Notes under the pieces: model-generated
What the model saw: the letters and a program-made list of their open reading frames with translations, nothing else
The model's database searches: none
Told to the model about the DNA's origin: nothing
Assembly: GCA_903830945.1 (NCBI GenBank)
Contig: CAIKVT010000072.1
Location: 1-64,000, forward strand
Length of the DNA: 64,000 bases
Direction of reading: 5' to 3'
Source of the DNA: an uncultured Elusimicrobia bacterium
GTDB taxonomy: Bacteria > Elusimicrobiota > Elusimicrobia > UBA1565 > UBA9628
Made by a program: the position numbers and the translations under genes
In this document: positions 33,621 to 41,620 of the stretch, piece by piece
Layout: every line of letters starts with the position of its first letter
Numbering within the stretch: position 1 is the stretch's first letter

Positions 33621-35750
33621 TCAGTCCGCCAAGATCTTCGGCGTCACGAAGATCAGCAACTCCGTGCGCGTGCGCGCCACGTGTTTGCTGCTGAATAGAA
33701 AACCCAGAATCGGGATATCCCCGAGAATCGGGATCTTGTAGACCCTGTTCTCCATGTGGTCGCTGATGAGTCCACCGATGACGATGGTCTCGCCGTCTCG
33801 GATCAGCACCGTGGTCTGGGCCTGGCGCGAATCGATGCCCGGAGCGCCGCCTGTCGCCGTGGGGGCCGTAGCCGAGGGTTGGCTGACCACGGGGTTGATA
33901 TTGAGCGTGATGCGGCCATCGGCGTTGATGGTCGGCGTCACGGTGAGCTGGATGCCTACGGAAACATAGGTGACTTGAGAGCTGACCGCGCCTCCGGCGG
34001 TCGAGGCCAAGCTGGTGGTCACGTAGGGATACTGGGTCGTGACGTTGATGTTAGCCGGCTGGTTGTTAAGGGTCGCGACCTTGGGGTCCGAGAGGACCTT
34101 GATCTTGCCCTGTGAAGCGGCCGCGGTTAAAGTCATGTTAAGAATCTGGTTATTTGTGATGCGGCCTAGCGTCAGGGCGCCGAGGATGTTCGATGCCGGG
34201 ATACTGACGCCCGTGCCCTGACCCGTGGCGCCGAGTGGGTAGTTGCCGCCGGTGCCGCTCTGGGACTGCACGGCCGCATTGCTGTCGAGCGAGCCAAAGG
34301 GGAAAGGGGTGAGGATTTGCCCCACGGGAGCGCCGACGACGGTGGTGCCATTCTTTCCGAAAGCCTTGCCACTCTCGGCGGAAAAATAGTTCCACTGGAC
34401 GCCGTAGTCGAGGTTATTACTCAGATTAACCTCGATGAGCTTGGCCTCGATGAGGACCTGTTTGGGCCGCACATCGATTTGGGCGAGCATCCGCTCCTCG
34501 GTGGCCATCCCGTCGGGAGACTCGGTCAGGATCAGGGAGTTAGTCTTGGAATCGGCCGTAGCCGAACCGAAGCGCCCCTCGGCCGTGCGTACGGCGGTGA
34601 GAGCGGGCAGAATGTCGACGGCCTTGGTGTAGTTGAGCGGGATGACCTTGGTGATGGTCGTGGCCGTGGTGCGCTCCTTGGCCATCTGCGCCGGGGTCAG
34701 CACGCGCACGATGCTGTCGCCAACCTGCGAGGTAACCAAGCCGCTCACGGACAGGATGGTCTGCATCGCCTCGTTGAAGGGCACGTCACTCAAGTGCAGG
34801 GTCAAGGGCGCAATGGCGGCCACATCGCTACCGAAGATGATGTTGACCTGAGCCTTGACCGCGAGGAGCTTGAACACGTCCCGGATATCCGTGCTGTCAA
34901 AGTCCAAGGTCACCAGATCCCGGGGCAAGCGGCTCATGATGTCGGAACGTGTCACCCGCTTGGCCACCCCCGAGGCGTGGGATACGGACTCCTCCTCTTC
35001 AGCGGCTGATTTCACTCCAGGCTCCGTCCTGCTCATGGCCGCAAGCTCGACAGCCCCCCTCTCCGGACCTTTCTCCGCCCGCTCTTTCGCCAGTATCCTC
35101 GGCTTGGTCGCCGCCGCGGGGGCGACCGTCACCGGGGCCGCAGCCTCCACAGCCGCCGGAGTATTCCCGCCGTCAACGGCGGAAGCAACCGCCGCCGCCG
35201 CCTTCTGGCGCTTAGGCGTGTGTTGAGCCATTGTCTGAGGCGGCACGGCGACAATGGCGGAGGAGACCAGGCCCTCAGTGCCCGGCGTCTTCAGCGACGG
35301 TGGCTGCGGCGCCTGCGCCGTGGCGGATTCCGCCACCAGAGTGACGACCAAGGCATGATCCGACTGGGTAAGCCGATACCCGGCCATCTCATTAAGATCC
35401 ATGACAACGCGCGAGATCATCTTCGGGGAGCGTTGGTACTGGGCCACGCGCACTCGTTTAAGGAAGCGCCCCTTGCCGGCGATCTCCTGGGCTCCCACCT
35501 GATCGTCGACATCGAGAAGCTCCACGACCAGGCGCGGCGGCTTCGCGATAAGGATGCCGTTATACTGCGCCGCGGCACTGAGCTGGATGGTCACCGTGTC
35601 GTCGCCGACGCGGATGCCCTCCACGGTGGCCGCCGCTTCCGCCGCAAAGCTCCGGATCAGCAGTCCCTCGGGGCACACCAGGGCGAGAGCCAAGGCCGCG
35701 GCCAAAGACCGCCTCGCAATTGCTTTCACGCAGGACCGCTTCGTAGTCAT
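33621..35750 (-). CDS. pilQ: Type IV pilus secretin PilQ
   Basis: 709 residues. A signal peptide (SLAAALALALVCPEG region) is followed by one AMIN domain (about residues 38-135; RVVMDLNEM), a long Ala/Pro-rich linker to about residue 260, the STN domain (LDFDSTDIRDVFKLLAVKAQVNI), a secretin N domain (VIPLNYTKAVDILPAL) and the secretin barrel ending QTTVLIRDGETIVIGGLISD with LLIFVTPKIL. It forms the outer-membrane pore for the pilus. Only one AMIN domain is seen, where some PilQ have two. Last of the canonical pil genes here, 19 nt after pilP. Confidence 0.95.
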   Translation of the reverse strand: MTTKRSCVKAIARRSLAAALALALVCPEGLLIRSFAAEAAATVEGIRVGDDTVTIQLSAAAQYNGILIAKPPRLVVELLDVDDQVGAQEIAGKGRFLKRVRVAQYQRSPKMISRVVMDLNEMAGYRLTQSDHALVVTLVAESATAQAPQPPSLKTPGTEGLVSSAIVAVPPQTMAQHTPKRQKAAAAVASAVDGGNTPAAVEAAAPVTVAPAAATKPRILAKERAEKGPERGAVELAAMSRTEPGVKSAAEEEESVSHASGVAKRVTRSDIMSRLPRDLVTLDFDSTDIRDVFKLLAVKAQVNIIFGSDVAAIAPLTLHLSDVPFNEAMQTILSVSGLVTSQVGDSIVRVLTPAQMAKERTTATTITKVIPLNYTKAVDILPALTAVRTAEGRFGSATADSKTNSLILTESPDGMATEERMLAQIDVRPKQVLIEAKLIEVNLSNNLDYGVQWNYFSAESGKAFGKNGTTVVGAPVGQILTPFPFGSLDSNAAVQSQSGTGGNYPLGATGQGTGVSIPASNILGALTLGRITNNQILNMTLTAAASQGKIKVLSDPKVATLNNQPANINVTTQYPYVTTSLASTAGGAVSSQVTYVSVGIQLTVTPTINADGRITLNINPVVSQPSATAPTATGGAPGIDSRQAQTTVLIRDGETIVIGGLISDHMENRVYKIPILGDIPILGFLFSSKHVARTRTELLIFVTPKILAD

Positions 35751-35769
35751 GGCATTCTCCCGCTCTCCG

Positions 35770-36360
35770 TCAATCCTTCTCTTCTTCGCCCAACCGAAAA
35801 ACCTGCACGTCGCCTTCCGAGGCGGTCAAGGTCACCGTCTTCCTCTTGAAATCGATGGCGCCGGCCACGCCCGGGATGACCTTCTTCTTGGGATCGTAGA
35901 GCCGTCCCTTGCGCAGGAGGCAACCTACGCCGGCATCGTTATCCACAAACAGCGCGAAATCGGTCCCTGCATCGCGCATAATGCCCCGTAGAGAAAGCTT
36001 ATGAATGCTGAAATCCTGCAGCGAAAAAGCCCGCGCGTGCCCATGGTTGGCTCCCCAGCGCGCGAAAGGATCGCGCAAACGCTCCGCCGTGTATATGCCG
36101 CCGACGGTGGCCGAAGTGGAGACATCAACAACAGCGCGGCCTCGCGTCCCGCTCAAATTCGCCGCTGCCGACGCACCTGGCGCGCGCTGCGGCAGCTGCG
36201 GAGCCGCCGCAGCCTTCGGGCGCGGCACATCGGCATGAGCCGCGACGTACTCGTGATGAGGCATCCTGTGAAAGAGCAGCCAGACAGACCCGCAAAGAAG
36301 CAGGACGCCTCCGGCGATCTTCAATGGATTCCGAGCAATCTCCACCTTTAATTTGGCCAT
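35770..36360 (-). CDS. pilP: PilP-like type IV pilus assembly protein
   Basis: 196 residues. One N-terminal membrane helix (KIAGGVLLLCGSVWLLF) rather than a lipobox, a disordered Pro/Ala segment, then LRDPFARWG and a beta-domain: FSIHKLSLRGIM, FALFVDNDAG, LLRKGRLYDPKKKVIPGV. The DPF motif plus this HR-type domain match PilP, which links the PilN/O platform to the secretin. Sequence similarity to proteobacterial PilP is modest, so the assignment leans on position before pilQ. Confidence 0.8.
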   Translation of the reverse strand: MAKLKVEIARNPLKIAGGVLLLCGSVWLLFHRMPHHEYVAAHADVPRPKAAAAPQLPQRAPGASAAANLSGTRGRAVVDVSTSATVGGIYTAERLRDPFARWGANHGHARAFSLQDFSIHKLSLRGIMRDAGTDFALFVDNDAGVGCLLRKGRLYDPKKKVIPGVAGAIDFKRKTVTLTASEGDVQVFRLGEEEKD

Positions 36361-36831
36361 TTAATAGCTCGTCCAAGTATTGCCGATAGTATCGGTGTGG
36401 TCGCACGCAACCCAGATACCGCCGGCCTGGGAATCCGCCGGAAGAGCGCCGTCGTAATACCAGCCCTGGCCGTCATGGATAGAACCCGGGATCATCAGCG
36501 AATCGCAGTAAACGCCGCTGATCGGAGGGTGGAGTCCGTTCTTGACCGCCGGAATGCTCGCAAGATACTTCGGGATAAGAACGTCGGCTAGGACAGTCGA
36601 ATTGGGCCCCACGGCGCAACTCGGATTGGTGCCTTGGTTGTCGGAATAATAAATCATAAGGGCCGACCGCATCGTTCCCAAATTCCCCTTCAGGCTCCCT
36701 TCCTGCGCTTTCTGCAGCATGTTTGAGAACTTTGGGATGGCGACCGAAGCCAAGATCGTCATCACGCTGACAACGATCAACATCTCCAATAGAGTAAAAC
36801 CACCAGGCCCAAGTCGTCGAGCGGTCATCAT
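36361..36831 (-). CDS. Type IV pilin / GspG-like pseudopilin
   Basis: 156 residues with a prepilin leader MMTARRLGPGG ahead of FTLLEMLIVVSVMTILASVAIPKF; cleavage is expected between Gly11 and Phe12 and Glu5 of the mature chain is present. The globular part has GTMRSALMIYYSDNQG, as in GspG-type major pseudopilins, and three later cysteines (SCAVG, VYCDS, ACDHT), one pair of which could form a disulphide loop. It overlaps pilO by 4 nt (ATGA), so pilin and platform proteins are made together. Whether it is a major or minor pilin cannot be told. Confidence 0.9.
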   Translation of the reverse strand: MMTARRLGPGGFTLLEMLIVVSVMTILASVAIPKFSNMLQKAQEGSLKGNLGTMRSALMIYYSDNQGTNPSCAVGPNSTVLADVLIPKYLASIPAVKNGLHPPISGVYCDSLMIPGSIHDGQGWYYDGALPADSQAGGIWVACDHTDTIGNTWTSY

Positions 36832-37379
36832 CCCTCTTTGTACTGGTAAGAGACCAGCGTGAAGGTCACCTGCATTTCGCCCGTCGTGGCCATGGGCTCC
36901 GGATACTTCACGTCGTAAACGTTATAAAGGCGCGGCTCCAGAGCCAATGATGCCAAGAATTTCCCAATATTATGGAACATGCCGCGCACCGAGACCGGGA
37001 ATCTATATTCGATGAAGTATTGTTGGGCCTTGCTTGCGCCCGGCGAAAAACTCAGCAAGAAGACGTGGTGCTGGGCGCCGAGGGAATCCAGCGTCACCAG
37101 GATATCCGGCACCGACTTGTTCTTAGGCAGGCGCTTCTCTGCCTCGATCTTGCGCTCATTGAGGCTCACCAACTGCTTTTCCAGATCACCGAGCCTGTCA
37201 GCCTGGCGCTTGGCGGCCTGAATGTCGCGGTCCAGACCCGCGATCTGAGTCTGGAGCGCACTCGTCTTCGTGGAAACCGGAAGCCAGAAGAATTGGATGT
37301 AGCAGTACATGAAAGCACCCAACCCCAGGACGCCCGCGGCCAAGGTCTGCTGCTGCTGCTTCGTCAGTTTGATGGCCAT
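36828..37379 (-). CDS. pilO: Type IV pilus inner-membrane platform protein PilO
   Basis: 183 residues: a cytoplasmic stub (KLTKQQQQ), one helix (TLAAGVLGLGAFMYCYIQFF), a coiled coil to about residue 85 (LDRDIQAAKRQADRLGDLEKQL) and a ferredoxin-like periplasmic domain (YRFPVSVRGMFHNIGKFLASLALEPRLYNV). It pairs with PilN. Lies 7 nt after pilN and overlaps the pilin gene. Confidence 0.9.
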   Translation of the reverse strand: MAIKLTKQQQQTLAAGVLGLGAFMYCYIQFFWLPVSTKTSALQTQIAGLDRDIQAAKRQADRLGDLEKQLVSLNERKIEAEKRLPKNKSVPDILVTLDSLGAQHHVFLLSFSPGASKAQQYFIEYRFPVSVRGMFHNIGKFLASLALEPRLYNVYDVKYPEPMATTGEMQVTFTLVSYQYKEG

Positions 37380-37386
37380 GATGCGA

Positions 37387-37941
37387 TCACAGTTGGGGCG
37401 TATGGGCCGCGGTCAAAGTGAAGCTGCGCAGCGAGCCGACGGCGGACTCCTGCGTGGTCACCACGCCGAGTTCTATGCTGGTGAACCTGCCCATCTCCTC
37501 CATCCTGCGGACCCAGGCACGGATGTCATCGTTCGTGCGGGCCTCCGCCGAGATGCTGAGCTTCAGTTGGGAGCCGCCGCCGGTCGTGTCCAAAGACTTG
37601 ACCCGCACGCCGGCCGGGACGCTTCTCACAAAATCGCTCATGAAATAAGGATAGGCGCGCCGGCCGCAGTCCAGGTCGTCGATGACCTTAAGCCGCGCTC
37701 GCAACTGGGCGGCCAGGGCCTCCTCCTCCTTAACCTTAGCCACGACGGTGTCCAGCCGCTTCAGTTCGACCTGGTCGGCCGCCAGCTGACTCTGCAAATG
37801 ATGGAGCCGGGCCAAAAATCCCAAAGACGCCAGCACGATCAGAAAAGCCGCTGCGGCGCCGGCCAGCCCAAGCTGCAAGGCCTTCTGCCGCTGCTGAGCC
37901 TTGGCCAGGATGTCGCCGGGGACGAGGTTTATCTTAATCAT
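37387..37941 (-). CDS. pilN: Type IV pilus platform protein PilN
   Basis: 184 residues beginning MIKINLVPGDI, the conserved N-terminus that docks on PilM, then one helix (LAGAAAAFLIVLASLGFLARL), a coiled coil and a small alpha/beta domain (VRVKSLDTTGGGSQLKLSISAEA). It is 6 nt downstream of pilM. Confidence 0.93.
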   Translation of the reverse strand: MIKINLVPGDILAKAQQRQKALQLGLAGAAAAFLIVLASLGFLARLHHLQSQLAADQVELKRLDTVVAKVKEEEALAAQLRARLKVIDDLDCGRRAYPYFMSDFVRSVPAGVRVKSLDTTGGGSQLKLSISAEARTNDDIRAWVRRMEEMGRFTSIELGVVTTQESAVGSLRSFTLTAAHTPQL

Positions 37942-37947
37942 GGCGAC

Positions 37948-39087
37948 TCAGAGCCAATCCCTATTGCGCCGCAGCGCCAGGCCGACCGCCACCGCGAAGG
38001 CAGGGGCCAGGGACGCCGGCACGTCCGCGGGAGGATTCTTCAAGCAAGCGAACGGCTCCATAATCGAGACCGGGACCTTGAGCTCCGCGGTCAGATGCTT
38101 GGAAAGGTTCTTAAGCGAAGCGGTCCCGCCCGCCAAGATAATGCGCGCGATGGCCCGCTCCGGCCCCTGGGACAAATAGAAGTCCACCGAACGGTGGACC
38201 TCGGCCACCAGATCCTTGACGACCGCCGTCACCGCCTGAGACACGCCCAGGGCCTCGCGATTTCCCTCGGCCAGAGCCTTCTCCTTCTCGGCGGCGTCCA
38301 CGATGATGCCCTGGCTCTTTTTCAACTCCTCGGCCGTAGCCGCGTCGACCTGCAGCCCCTTCATGATGGCCTTGGTCAGGGTGCTCCCGGAGATGAAGAT
38401 GTCGCGCACCACGCGAGTGACGCCGCCCTCGATGATGGAGAGGTTGGTCACGCTATGCCCGATGTTGAGATAGAGTGTGGCCCCACCCGCGGCCTTCGGG
38501 TCGCGCAACCGCTCATGGATGTTCTCCAAGGCAAAGGAGTCCACGTCGATGATGGTGGGCACGAGCCCCACGCCCTGCAATATTTCCAGACGCGCGGTCA
38601 CAAGATCCTTTTTTGCCGCCACCAGGACCGTCTCCATCTTCTTGATGCCGTCCTCCACGACATCGTCAAGGATGTGAAAGCCCAGCTGCACCTCGTTGAT
38701 GTCGAACGGGATGAAGGGCTCGGCCTCGGCCGGCAGGGTAGAGGAAAGCTCGGTCTTGGTCAGGCGAGGAAACTTCACATAACGCACGATGACGGAATTA
38801 CCGGAGAGCGCGGTCACGGCCTCCTTGACCTTAAGATCCCGCTCAATGAGGAAGGCCCGCAGGACATTGATGGTCTGGACTTTCCTCTCCTCCGGGCTCG
38901 CCTCAGACTGGGAAGCCAGAGGCAGATACCCCCAGGCATGCAACACCAGCCCGTCGCCTTCCTCCGTAATGAAGGCGACCTTGATGGCATAGCTGCCCAC
39001 GTCGACACCCAAAACATAGCGGGGGCCGGTCAAGGCCGCACTGAGACCTTTAAATTTTTTAAACACTTCGTCGAATTTGCCAACCAT
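37948..39087 (-). CDS. pilM: Type IV pilus actin-like ATPase PilM
   Basis: 379 residues with the FtsA/actin fold: YVLGVDVGSYAIKVAFI (phosphate 1), LYLNIGHSVTNLSIIEGG (phosphate 2) and ARIILAGGTASLKNLSKHL (adenosine motif). Cytoplasmic, it binds the N-terminus of PilN. It is the first gene of the minus-strand pil operon and has a consensus promoter about 115 nt upstream. A weak AGGCG precedes the ATG at 39087. Confidence 0.94.
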   Translation of the reverse strand: MVGKFDEVFKKFKGLSAALTGPRYVLGVDVGSYAIKVAFITEEGDGLVLHAWGYLPLASQSEASPEERKVQTINVLRAFLIERDLKVKEAVTALSGNSVIVRYVKFPRLTKTELSSTLPAEAEPFIPFDINEVQLGFHILDDVVEDGIKKMETVLVAAKKDLVTARLEILQGVGLVPTIIDVDSFALENIHERLRDPKAAGGATLYLNIGHSVTNLSIIEGGVTRVVRDIFISGSTLTKAIMKGLQVDAATAEELKKSQGIIVDAAEKEKALAEGNREALGVSQAVTAVVKDLVAEVHRSVDFYLSQGPERAIARIILAGGTASLKNLSKHLTAELKVPVSIMEPFACLKNPPADVPASLAPAFAVAVGLALRRNRDWL

Positions 39088-39200
39088 AAAAAACGCCTAC
39101 GCCCAGGCTCTCCATGCTTGCCAAAAACAACCCCTGGATACTCTCGGCGCGGGCACTATCACGACCGGCTCCTTCCTGCATTCTGGGACAGCAAAAAGAA

Positions 39201-39229
39201 TTTATAACAGGTATGTAATGATTTGTCAA
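39201..39229 (-). promoter_or_regulatory. Sigma70-type promoter of the pil operon
   Basis: On the minus strand: TTGACA (39224-39229), a 17-nt spacer, then TATAAA (39201-39206). This is the best consensus promoter in the window. Transcription would start near 39194, giving a leader of about 105 nt before pilM. The surrounding DNA is much more AT-rich than the average. Confidence 0.8.
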
Positions 39230-39315
39230 GTCTTACAATTAGGGAGATATTAATAATATATCGTGTCCCGGTCAAGTTGTCAGCAAGTGCCCCCTGATTC
39301 ATGCCCCTAATATAG

Positions 39316-39321
39316 TAGAAT
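39316..39321 (+). promoter_or_regulatory. Candidate leaderless -10 box (TAGAAT) for inositol-type operon
   Basis: TAGAAT ends 8 nt before the GTG at 39330; an overlapping TATAGT lies at 39311-39316. There is no Shine-Dalgarno before the GTG and no clear -35. Confidence 0.38.
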
Positions 39322-39329
39322 GCTGTTCT

Positions 39330-40754
39330 GTGGACGGTATCCTTTTTGACTACGGCGGGACCCTCGATTCCGACGGGGTGGCCTGGATCGATCGGTTCTT
39401 CCGCATCACCCAGAACCTGGGGATGGGATTCCCTCGGCCTCGTTTCGCCCGCGCGTTCTACGACAGCGACGACAACCTCCCCACCCGCTTCGCGCTGAAG
39501 GGCCTGTCCCTGGAAAAGACGCTGACCCTCCAGGTCAACGGCGTCCTCCAAGCCCTGGCCCCGGAACGTGCCGCCGAGACGCATCATGTCGTGGATCGCT
39601 TCCTCGCTGAGTCGCGCGCCGCATTCCAACGCAACCGGCCGGTCCTGGAGAGACTCGCCGCCCGCTACCGTCTCGGCCTCGTCTCCAACTTCTACGGCAA
39701 CCTCGAAAGCGTCCTGGCCAGCGAAGGCCTGCGTGGACTTTTTTCAACGGTCGTGGATTCGGGAGTCATTGGAGTCACGAAACCGGAACCTGCCATTTTC
39801 CAAAAAGCCCTGACCGACATGGGCATCACCGCGGAGGATGCCGTCATGGTGGGAGATTCGGTGCCGCGGGACATGCGTGGCGCCGAGAGCCTGGGCATGC
39901 GCCATATCCTGGTGGGAAACCTCTCCCAACCGGCCTGCTGCCCAAAAGCCTTGAAGGTGGCCTCCGTGGCGAATTTAGAAAGCGTGCTGCCCGCCCCCTT
40001 GCGCGCCGGCATCATCGCGGCCGGAGACGGGTCGCGACTGAAGTCCAGCCATCCCGGAACCATCAAGCCCCTGGTGCCGATCCATGGCCGACCTCTTTGC
40101 CACTGGATCGTCAGCTCTCTGTGTGAGGCGGGGGTGCAAGACTTCACGATCTTGCTCAACTCTCGTGGACGCCGCGCCCAGGAAAACCTGCTGGCGGCCT
40201 TCCCCCGGCTTCGCTGGACCTTCCTTTCGCGCGACACCGCCTCTTCCTGGGAGAGCTTCCGACTGGTGGCCAGATCCTTAGCCGAGATGGATGGTGATTG
40301 CCTCATCAGCACGGTCGACGCGCTCGTGCCCCCAACGGAGGCTCGACGCTTCGCGAATGCGGCCCGCCGCGCGGGCACTCCGGCGGCCCTGGCCCTCACC
40401 TCCTTCATCGACGATGAGAATCCACTCTGGGCCGACTTCGGTCCAGACGGGCTGGTCACGGCGCTTGGGCCCGACGCCCGCACGCGTCAACACGCCACCT
40501 GCGGCCTCTACTATCTGACCGCGGCCGTGGCCCGAGCCATGCCGCCGGCGCAGGCCCACTGCAAGCTGCGGGAATACCTGCAGTCCTTGGTCGCGCAAAG
40601 CGCCGTATCGGGGATCGTCCTGGACAAGACCCTGGACGTCGACCGCCCCGAGGACATCCGCCAGGCCGAGGATTTCGTCGCGGCGTTTCCCTGCGGTATC
40701 GGAAGTTCATCAGGAACCGTCCGGACGAAATTCCCTGCGGACTGTCGGAGCTGA
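39330..40754 (+). CDS. Fusion of HAD phosphatase and NTP-transferase (sugar/cyclitol-phosphate nucleotidyltransferase)
   Basis: 474 residues, GTG start. Residues 1-210 form a HAD-like hydrolase: nucleophile Asp in LFDYGGTLDSDG (the usual second Asp is Gly, as in some HADs), LVSNFYGN, TKPEPAIFQKAL and VMVGDSVPRDM. Residues 226-460 form an NTP-transferase: GIIAAGDGSRLKSSHPGTI with the nucleotide loop and KPLVPIHGRPLCHWIV. The second domain should activate a phosphorylated alcohol with CTP, UTP or another NTP; the HAD domain may remove phosphate from the same or a later intermediate. With inositol-phosphate synthase and a CDP-alcohol phosphotransferase in the operon, CTP:inositol-1-phosphate cytidylyltransferase is the favoured guess. 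Confidence 0.83.
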   Translation: MDGILFDYGGTLDSDGVAWIDRFFRITQNLGMGFPRPRFARAFYDSDDNLPTRFALKGLSLEKTLTLQVNGVLQALAPERAAETHHVVDRFLAESRAAFQRNRPVLERLAARYRLGLVSNFYGNLESVLASEGLRGLFSTVVDSGVIGVTKPEPAIFQKALTDMGITAEDAVMVGDSVPRDMRGAESLGMRHILVGNLSQPACCPKALKVASVANLESVLPAPLRAGIIAAGDGSRLKSSHPGTIKPLVPIHGRPLCHWIVSSLCEAGVQDFTILLNSRGRRAQENLLAAFPRLRWTFLSRDTASSWESFRLVARSLAEMDGDCLISTVDALVPPTEARRFANAARRAGTPAALALTSFIDDENPLWADFGPDGLVTALGPDARTRQHATCGLYYLTAAVARAMPPAQAHCKLREYLQSLVAQSAVSGIVLDKTLDVDRPEDIRQAEDFVAAFPCGIGSSSGTVRTKFPADCRS

Positions 40755-40769
40755 CTCCAGGAGCGGATC

Positions 40770-41618
40770 ATGGTCTCTTGTCTGGGCATCTGCCGAGAAC
40801 TGACGAACTCCCCTAATCGGGAAACCGACGACGCCCTCATCCTCAAGGCGGTCATGGAGCAGCTCTCCATCTACAAGGCCCGCACCATGGTCATGACCCC
40901 GGAGGAGGCCGACACCGCGGACCTGGGCTCCTGGGACATGATCGTGCCCATGTGCGAGTCCTATCCGCGCCTGCGCCGCCTCATCGCGCAGCAGCGCACG
41001 CGCCCCGTGCTCATGGTCAATCCGCCGGAATCGGTCCTGGCCTGCTACCGTTTGAGCATGTACGAGGCCTTCGCCAAGGACCCCAATATCCTCCTTCCCC
41101 CCACCGAGACCCGCAACATCCAAGGCTCGGCGTCCCTGCCGCCCCCGACGTTTGCGGACCGCGACGGGCTCTGGGTCAAGCGCGGCGACGTGCACAACAC
41201 CTGCACCCACGACGTCGTCTACGCAGGCGACTGGTCCGAGGTCGAGGCCATCCGCCAAGACTTCGCCTCCCGCGAGATATCATCTTTGGTGCTGCAGCAG
41301 CACGTCGACGGCGACTTGGTCAAGTTCTACGGCGTGGGCCCGGGGCGCTGGTTCACCTACTTCTACCACGACCCGACCACGGCCCGCAAGCTCCCCTTCG
41401 ACATCGACATTTTGGCCGCCATGGCCGCGGCCGGCGCCTCGGCTGTGAAGCTCGAGGTCTTCGGCGGCGATGCCATCATCACGCCCGAAGGCCGCATCTA
41501 TCTCATCGATATCAATTCCTGGCCGAGTTTCGCGCGCGTGCGCACGGAAGCCTCGATTCAAATCGCCTGGCAGTTGCGCTCCAGACTCAAGACCCTACAG
41601 GCTGTGAGGAGACCTTGA
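40770..41618 (+). CDS. ATP-grasp superfamily enzyme
   Basis: 282 residues with GGAG upstream of the ATG. The ATP-grasp C-terminal half is clear: LWVKRGDVH (ATP Lys), SLVLQQHVDGDLVKFYGVG (adenine-binding strand and acidic residue), then KLEVFGGDAIITPEG and IYLIDINSWPSF with the metal ligands D-x-N. The N-terminal domain is short. ATP-grasp enzymes join carboxylates to amines, but the inositol 1,3,4-trisphosphate 5/6-kinases share the fold, so in this operon it may either attach an amino acid to an aminocyclitol or phosphorylate an inositol. Sequence alone does not decide. The stop is 2 nt before the aminotransferase gene. Confidence 0.75.
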   Translation: MVSCLGICRELTNSPNRETDDALILKAVMEQLSIYKARTMVMTPEEADTADLGSWDMIVPMCESYPRLRRLIAQQRTRPVLMVNPPESVLACYRLSMYEAFAKDPNILLPPTETRNIQGSASLPPPTFADRDGLWVKRGDVHNTCTHDVVYAGDWSEVEAIRQDFASREISSLVLQQHVDGDLVKFYGVGPGRWFTYFYHDPTTARKLPFDIDILAAMAAAGASAVKLEVFGGDAIITPEGRIYLIDINSWPSFARVRTEASIQIAWQLRSRLKTLQAVRRP

Positions 41619-41620
41619 TC

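Noticed and set aside
39311-39316. TATAGT as a conventional promoter for the 39330 gene
   Set aside because: The only TTGTCA upstream is 28 nt away, too far for a -35; kept only as part of the leaderless -10 candidate.
40952-41620. Long N-terminal extension of the aminotransferase ORF (674 residues in the track)
   Set aside because: It is an arginine/proline-rich out-of-frame reading of the ATP-grasp gene; the real start with a ribosome site is ATG 41621.
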